Shown here: positions 7,082 through 8,919 of the stretch, one piece after another | Layout of the letters: each line of letters opens with the position of its first letter | How positions within the stretch are numbered: position 1 is the first letter of the stretch | Source: Rubrobacter sp. | GTDB lineage: Bacteria > Actinomycetota > Rubrobacteria > Rubrobacterales > Rubrobacteraceae | DNA: 8,919 nt | Assembly (NCBI GenBank): GCA_013815575.1 | Contig: JACDFX010000032.1 | Span: 1-8,919 of the forward strand | Direction of reading: 5' to 3' | Notes under the pieces: model-generated | Told to the model about the DNA's origin: nothing | Databases searched by the model: none | Seen by the model: only the letters and a program-made list of their open reading frames with translations | Program-made: the position numbers and the translations under genes

Positions 7082-7202
7082 CTGTAGTAATCCGGCTCCA
7101 CGCAAGAGCCGGAACTTGGAGAGAGTTCATTCCAGGTGATCGAGATCGTTCAGGTTTCTTTCTAGCGGACCACCAATATTACAGAACTTTACGGACACAA
7201 CC
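7082..7202. other. Non-coding junction downstream of the ureide operon
   Basis: About 120 bases without a credible gene and visibly less GC-rich than the flanks (for example around 7155-7200). It holds the hairpin at 7091-7113, a weaker stem GAACT (7112-7116) / AGTTC (7124-7128), and a short GATCGAGATC at 7138-7147. I see no promoter consensus. The sharp onset of homology at 7203 marks its right edge. Confidence 0.6.
7091..7113 (+). terminator. Hairpin ending the ureide operon (terminator-like, no U-tract)
   Basis: TCCGGCTC (7091-7098) and GAGCCGGA (7106-7113) form a perfect 8-bp stem with a 7-base loop, starting ten bases after the LLM stop codon. No T-run follows, so by the classical rule it is an incomplete intrinsic terminator, though hairpins without U-tracts at operon ends are often reported in GC-rich actinobacteria. 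It could instead act as an RNA 3'-end stabiliser. Confidence 0.6.
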
Positions 7203-7269
7203 ATGGACGAGACGTTGGACGTCTACGGTCGAGACATTATGCCGGCGTTGGGTACGAGGTCCACCGTAG
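7203..7269 (+). pseudogene. Remnant 3' end of a second LLM F420-dependent oxidoreductase gene
   Basis: The bases 7203-7262 align without gaps to 7013-7072, the end of the intact LLM gene. By hand count 47 of 60 bases and 15 of 20 residues agree; the remnant reads MDETLDVYGRDIMPALGTRS. Most differences are synonymous or conservative (D/E, K/R), which fits a paralog that diverged while coding and later lost its body. Homology stops abruptly upstream of 7203; downstream, a TAG at 7267-7269, out of frame by one, may be the old stop. The frame left open runs on to 7445 but only through antisense of the PIN gene, so I do not regard it as a functional gene. Confidence 0.7.
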
Positions 7270-7283
7270 AGAGAGCGCGACTC

Positions 7284-7703
7284 TTAGCTCTGGGTGAGCA
7301 GTACCCGGAAACCTGCCTGGCGGAAATGATCGTCGGCAGTAAGCGCGTCTGTTATGGACCGTTCCCGCATCACCGTGAAGGAGATACAGTCGGTCAGGCC
7401 CCACTCCTTGTCCTGGTGTCGGCGGTACAGTTCCAGGCCTCGTGAGTACAGGTCTTCCGAAAGCGCGACGACTTCGACGGCAGGATCGTTTTCGACGGCG
7501 TCCAACAAAGCCACGGCCGCCGCACGATAGCGGAGTCTGGAGAGGGCGTTGCAGATCTCCAGTATCACGGCCCGGGTGGTGACCAGGTCCGAGTTATCGG
7601 CTTCGACCTGACTTGACAGCTCGACGGCCCTTTGGTGGTGCCTGTCGGTGGCGGAAGAGAGCGCGATGGCGTACGAGGCATCGAGGAATAGCTCAGGTGC
7701 CAC
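7284..7703 (-). CDS. PIN-domain ribonuclease, VapC-like toxin (COG2402-type)
   Basis: Small Mg-dependent endoribonuclease of the PIN fold, about 139 residues, probably the toxin of a type II module. The acidic active-site set is present: Asp8 in LFLDASYAIAL, Glu49 in VILEICNALS, Asp105 in EWGLTDCISFTVM and Asp124/Asp125 in LTADDHF. The EWGLTDCISF and ALTADDHF blocks are typical of PIN proteins grouped in COG2402. I place the start at the GTG at 7703 (GTG at 7709 is also possible), which overlaps the antitoxin end by 11 bases; a start at 7754 would add 17 residues unlike the family. The overlap implies coupled translation with the antitoxin. Convergent with the ureide operon. Confidence 0.85.
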   Translation of the reverse strand: MAPELFLDASYAIALSSATDRHHQRAVELSSQVEADNSDLVTTRAVILEICNALSRLRYRAAAVALLDAVENDPAVEVVALSEDLYSRGLELYRRHQDKEWGLTDCISFTVMRERSITDALTADDHFRQAGFRVLLTQS

Positions 7704-7929
7704 TTGCACGAGGATCTTCGTAAAGGTGGTCTTCGAGACGCTCCGACCAATCATCCGGGCCTTCGAGACGTAGACCCCGGGCCGTCCTCAGGAAGGAGGA
7801 CTTCGCTGGCGCCTCTTCCGTCTCGGCGTCCTCTATGGTAAGGCGCACCCGCGTGTTCGGTTTCAGCGCCACCGGCCGGTCGGGCCGCAGAAATTCGCCG
7901 TCAAAGGTAGCGTAGAGCGTTTCGGACAT
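7693..7929 (-). CDS. Antitoxin, AF2212/DUF104-like, partner of the PIN toxin
   Basis: Protein of 78 residues in two parts. The N-terminal beta-rich part, LYATFDGEFLRPDRPVALKP then NTRVRLTIED (about residues 5-34), resembles the AF2212-like/DUF104 antitoxin domain. A hinge leads to the C-terminal amphipathic stretch SFLRTARGLRLEGPDDWSER (45-64) and LEDHLYED, the kind of segment that wraps a PIN toxin and covers its active site. GGGAGG (complement of 7936-7941) lies six bases before the ATG. It directly precedes and overlaps the PIN gene, the usual antitoxin-first order, and such pairs commonly repress their own promoter. Family assignment is by pattern recall; the pairing with PIN is clear from layout. 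Confidence 0.8.
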   Translation of the reverse strand: MSETLYATFDGEFLRPDRPVALKPNTRVRLTIEDAETEEAPAKSSFLRTARGLRLEGPDDWSERLEDHLYEDPRASGT

Positions 7930-7935
7930 CGCTTG

Positions 7936-7941
7936 CCTCCC
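7936..7941 (-). promoter_or_regulatory. Ribosome binding site of the AF2212-like antitoxin
   Basis: GGGAGG on the minus strand is six bases upstream of the ATG at 7929. The PIN gene downstream has no comparable site, so the antitoxin is likely made in excess of the toxin. Confidence 0.65.
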
Positions 7942-7962
7942 GTGGGCCGATACGCAGGCAGT

Positions 7963-8196
7963 TTACACCGGGTTTCGACCAGATGGATACTCGTACACAG
8001 GTGTCTCCACGACTTTGCCCGGTTTCTCTTCGCCCCGGATGATCTCTCGCAGACGCTCGACCGTGTGGGGCGCAAAGAACTGCTCGCCCGTCTCTTCGTC
8101 TACTCGTGCCGGCATGTTCTCTACCACGTAGAGTTTGCCGTCCATCTCCAGGGTGTAGGTGACCCTGCGCTCGACCAGACTCTCGGTCTTGCTCAT
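7963..8196 (-). CDS. YgiT/MqsA-type antitoxin-like protein lacking the zinc-finger cysteines
   Basis: Protein of 77 residues. The core VTYTLEMDGKLYVVENMPARV (about residues 12-32) followed by ETGEQFFAPHTVERLREII (35-53) and a VETPVYEY tail (63-70) resembles the N-terminal part of YgiT-type zinc-finger antitoxins. Those relatives carry Cys-x-x-Cys pairs; this protein has no cysteine at all, with Asp-Glu-Glu-Thr-Gly-Glu where a CxxCGE-like motif would sit. The usual toxin partner (MqsR-like or DUF4258) is not beside it; instead an AF2212-like/PIN pair starts 33 bases downstream. It may be an orphan antitoxin, an extra regulator of that pair, or a variant family. TAGGAGGAG (complement of 8206-8214) nine bases before the ATG supports real translation. 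Confidence 0.72.
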   Translation of the reverse strand: MSKTESLVERRVTYTLEMDGKLYVVENMPARVDEETGEQFFAPHTVERLREIIRGEEKPGKVVETPVYEYPSGRNPV

Positions 8197-8205
8197 CTTG
8201 ATCGT

Positions 8206-8214
8206 CTCCTCCTA
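8206..8214 (-). promoter_or_regulatory. Ribosome binding site of the YgiT-like gene
   Basis: TAGGAGGAG on the minus strand with a 9-base spacer to the ATG at 8196. It sits in the 43-base gap after the ligase stop. I see no clear terminator or promoter in that gap, so co-transcription with the ligase is possible. Confidence 0.65.
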
Positions 8215-8239
8215 AAAGTTGGTCAGAATGAGAGGTTAG

Positions 8240-8919
8240 CTACCGCCGCGACTCCCGGTCTAACACCTCCACGGTATCCTTGTAGAACTGTTGGGCTTTT
8301 TCGTGGCTGTCGCCGATGCAGACGGTGCCTAGCTTGCCGTACTGGGAGAGGGCGCCGATGAGGTGGAAGATGACGCCCTGCTGGCTGGCGCTGTCGAAGT
8401 GGAGGCCGTTGTTGACGGCGATGTCTATGAGGTCGTCTGGGGTCAGGCCCTTGTAGTGGGGACTCTGGAGGTTGTCGGAGGCGTAGTAGTAGCAGGGCTT
8501 GTCGGTGGGGGTGCAGTAGAGGCCGTCTTCGGGGTCGTAAACGCCGTCGGTGAGGAAGCGCAGGATCAGGTACGGGTGCGTCGTCCCGCCTTTCCTCAGG
8601 TTGATCTCGATGGCCGCGTGCTCCCACCCGCTCCCCCGCCGCATCGAGATAAAGTCGATGGCGAAGCGTCCTAAAGCCCCGCGCTTCTTTAGCACTTCGC
8701 CGACCCTGTCTCCGGCTTCTTTGAGGTCCCGGCTGTAGGCCGCGTCGGCGGGGAAGGTGCTTCCGAGGAAGATCTGGCCCGAAGGGCCGCCAAGCACCTG
8801 GTCGTGGGTCGAGACCACGGACGCTTTACCCGTGGGGTTTATGCGGCACTGCACGGACGGGGAGCGGACCTCCTCACCCTCCATCCAGGTCTCCACGATG
8901 CCGCCCATCTCCCGAAACT
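8240..8919 (-). CDS. PGM1-related ATP-grasp peptide ligase, C-terminal part (5' end outside window)
   Basis: ATP-dependent carboxylate-amine ligase, related by recall to PGM1, the ligase that joins a nonproteinogenic amino acid to a peptide in pheganomycin biosynthesis. The frame is open through the right edge, so only the last 226 or so codons are seen. Numbering from the Met codon at 8908, GGIVETWMEGEEVRSPSVQ (2-20), STHDQVLGG (33-41) and GQIFLGSTFPA (44-54) precede RFAIDFI (81-87). Then comes AAIEINLRKGGTTHP (98-112), where Asp85, Glu101 and Asn103 fit the Mg-ATP-binding residues of the ATP-grasp fold. The C-terminal 110 residues include FHLIGALSQYGKLGTVCIGD. Nothing in the window suggests its substrate: no precursor peptide or other biosynthetic gene is visible on this side. 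Met at 8908 is internal, as conserved-looking sequence continues upstream. Confidence 0.82.
   Translation of the reverse strand, partial: FREMGGIVETWMEGEEVRSPSVQCRINPTGKASVVSTHDQVLGGPSGQIFLGSTFPADAAYSRDLKEAGDRVGEVLKKRGALGRFAIDFISMRRGSGWEHAAIEINLRKGGTTHPYLILRFLTDGVYDPEDGLYCTPTDKPCYYYASDNLQSPHYKGLTPDDLIDIAVNNGLHFDSASQQGVIFHLIGALSQYGKLGTVCIGDSHEKAQQFYKDTVEVLDRESRR

Noticed and set aside
7138..7147. GATCGAGATC as an attachment or insertion-element footprint
   Set aside because: Too short, and no transposase, terminal inverted repeats or target duplication are visible around it.
7203..7445. Open frame of 80 codons starting at the LLM relic
   Set aside because: Only the first 20 codons resemble a protein. 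The rest is antisense to the PIN toxin, so I treat it as a pseudogene relic and not as a small gene.
7933..8361. Plus-strand open frame of 142 codons across the antitoxin region
   Set aside because: It runs antisense through the YgiT-like gene and into the ligase; its protein has no recognisable features, whereas the minus-strand genes have good ribosome binding sites and family motifs.
8363..8674. Plus-strand open frame of 103 codons, Val/Gly-rich
   Set aside because: It is an antisense shadow of the ATP-grasp ligase, over its conserved EIN-containing region.

Overview
The window is GC-rich bacterial DNA. Codon use is actinobacterial in base composition but makes unusually frequent use of ATA (Ile) and AGG (Arg). 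Together with an F420-type luciferase-like oxidoreductase and a PGM1-type ATP-grasp ligase, this suggests an actinobacterium, most likely Rubrobacter or a close relative. That taxonomic call is an inference from composition and gene content.

Bases 1-7081, plus strand: a tightly packed run of seven co-directional genes that reads as a catabolic operon for pyrimidines, hydantoins or other cyclic ureides. It holds the C-terminal half of a dihydropyrimidinase/hydantoinase, a GNAT acetyltransferase, a class III PLP aminotransferase, an M20 N-carbamoyl-amino-acid (beta-ureidopropionase-like) amidohydrolase, an NCS1 nucleobase/hydantoin importer, a LysE/RhtB exporter, and a TIGR03842-like LLM-class F420-dependent oxidoreductase. 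The first four genes overlap by 1-4 bases at each junction, so translation is probably coupled. The logical order of chemistry is import (NCS1), possible redox step (LLM enzyme), ring opening (dihydropyrimidinase), decarbamoylation (M20) and deamination of the resulting beta-amino acid (aminotransferase). No classical dihydropyrimidine dehydrogenase is visible, which makes the LLM enzyme the most interesting member. The only sizeable gap in the run (3796-3860) can form small hairpins that could touch the transporter's ribosome binding site.

Bases 7082-7283: a short non-coding, less GC-rich junction. It starts with an 8-bp hairpin that probably ends the operon and contains a roughly 65-base relic (7203-7269) of the 3' end of a second LLM-oxidoreductase gene.

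Bases 7284-8196, minus strand: a toxin-antitoxin type cluster of less GC-rich composition. In transcription order it holds a cysteine-free YgiT/MqsA-type antitoxin-like protein, an AF2212/DUF104-like antitoxin, and a PIN-domain (VapC-like) ribonuclease overlapping the antitoxin.

Bases 8240-8919, minus strand: the C-terminal part of a PGM1-related ATP-grasp peptide ligase that runs off the window. The minus-strand genes converge on the catabolic operon.
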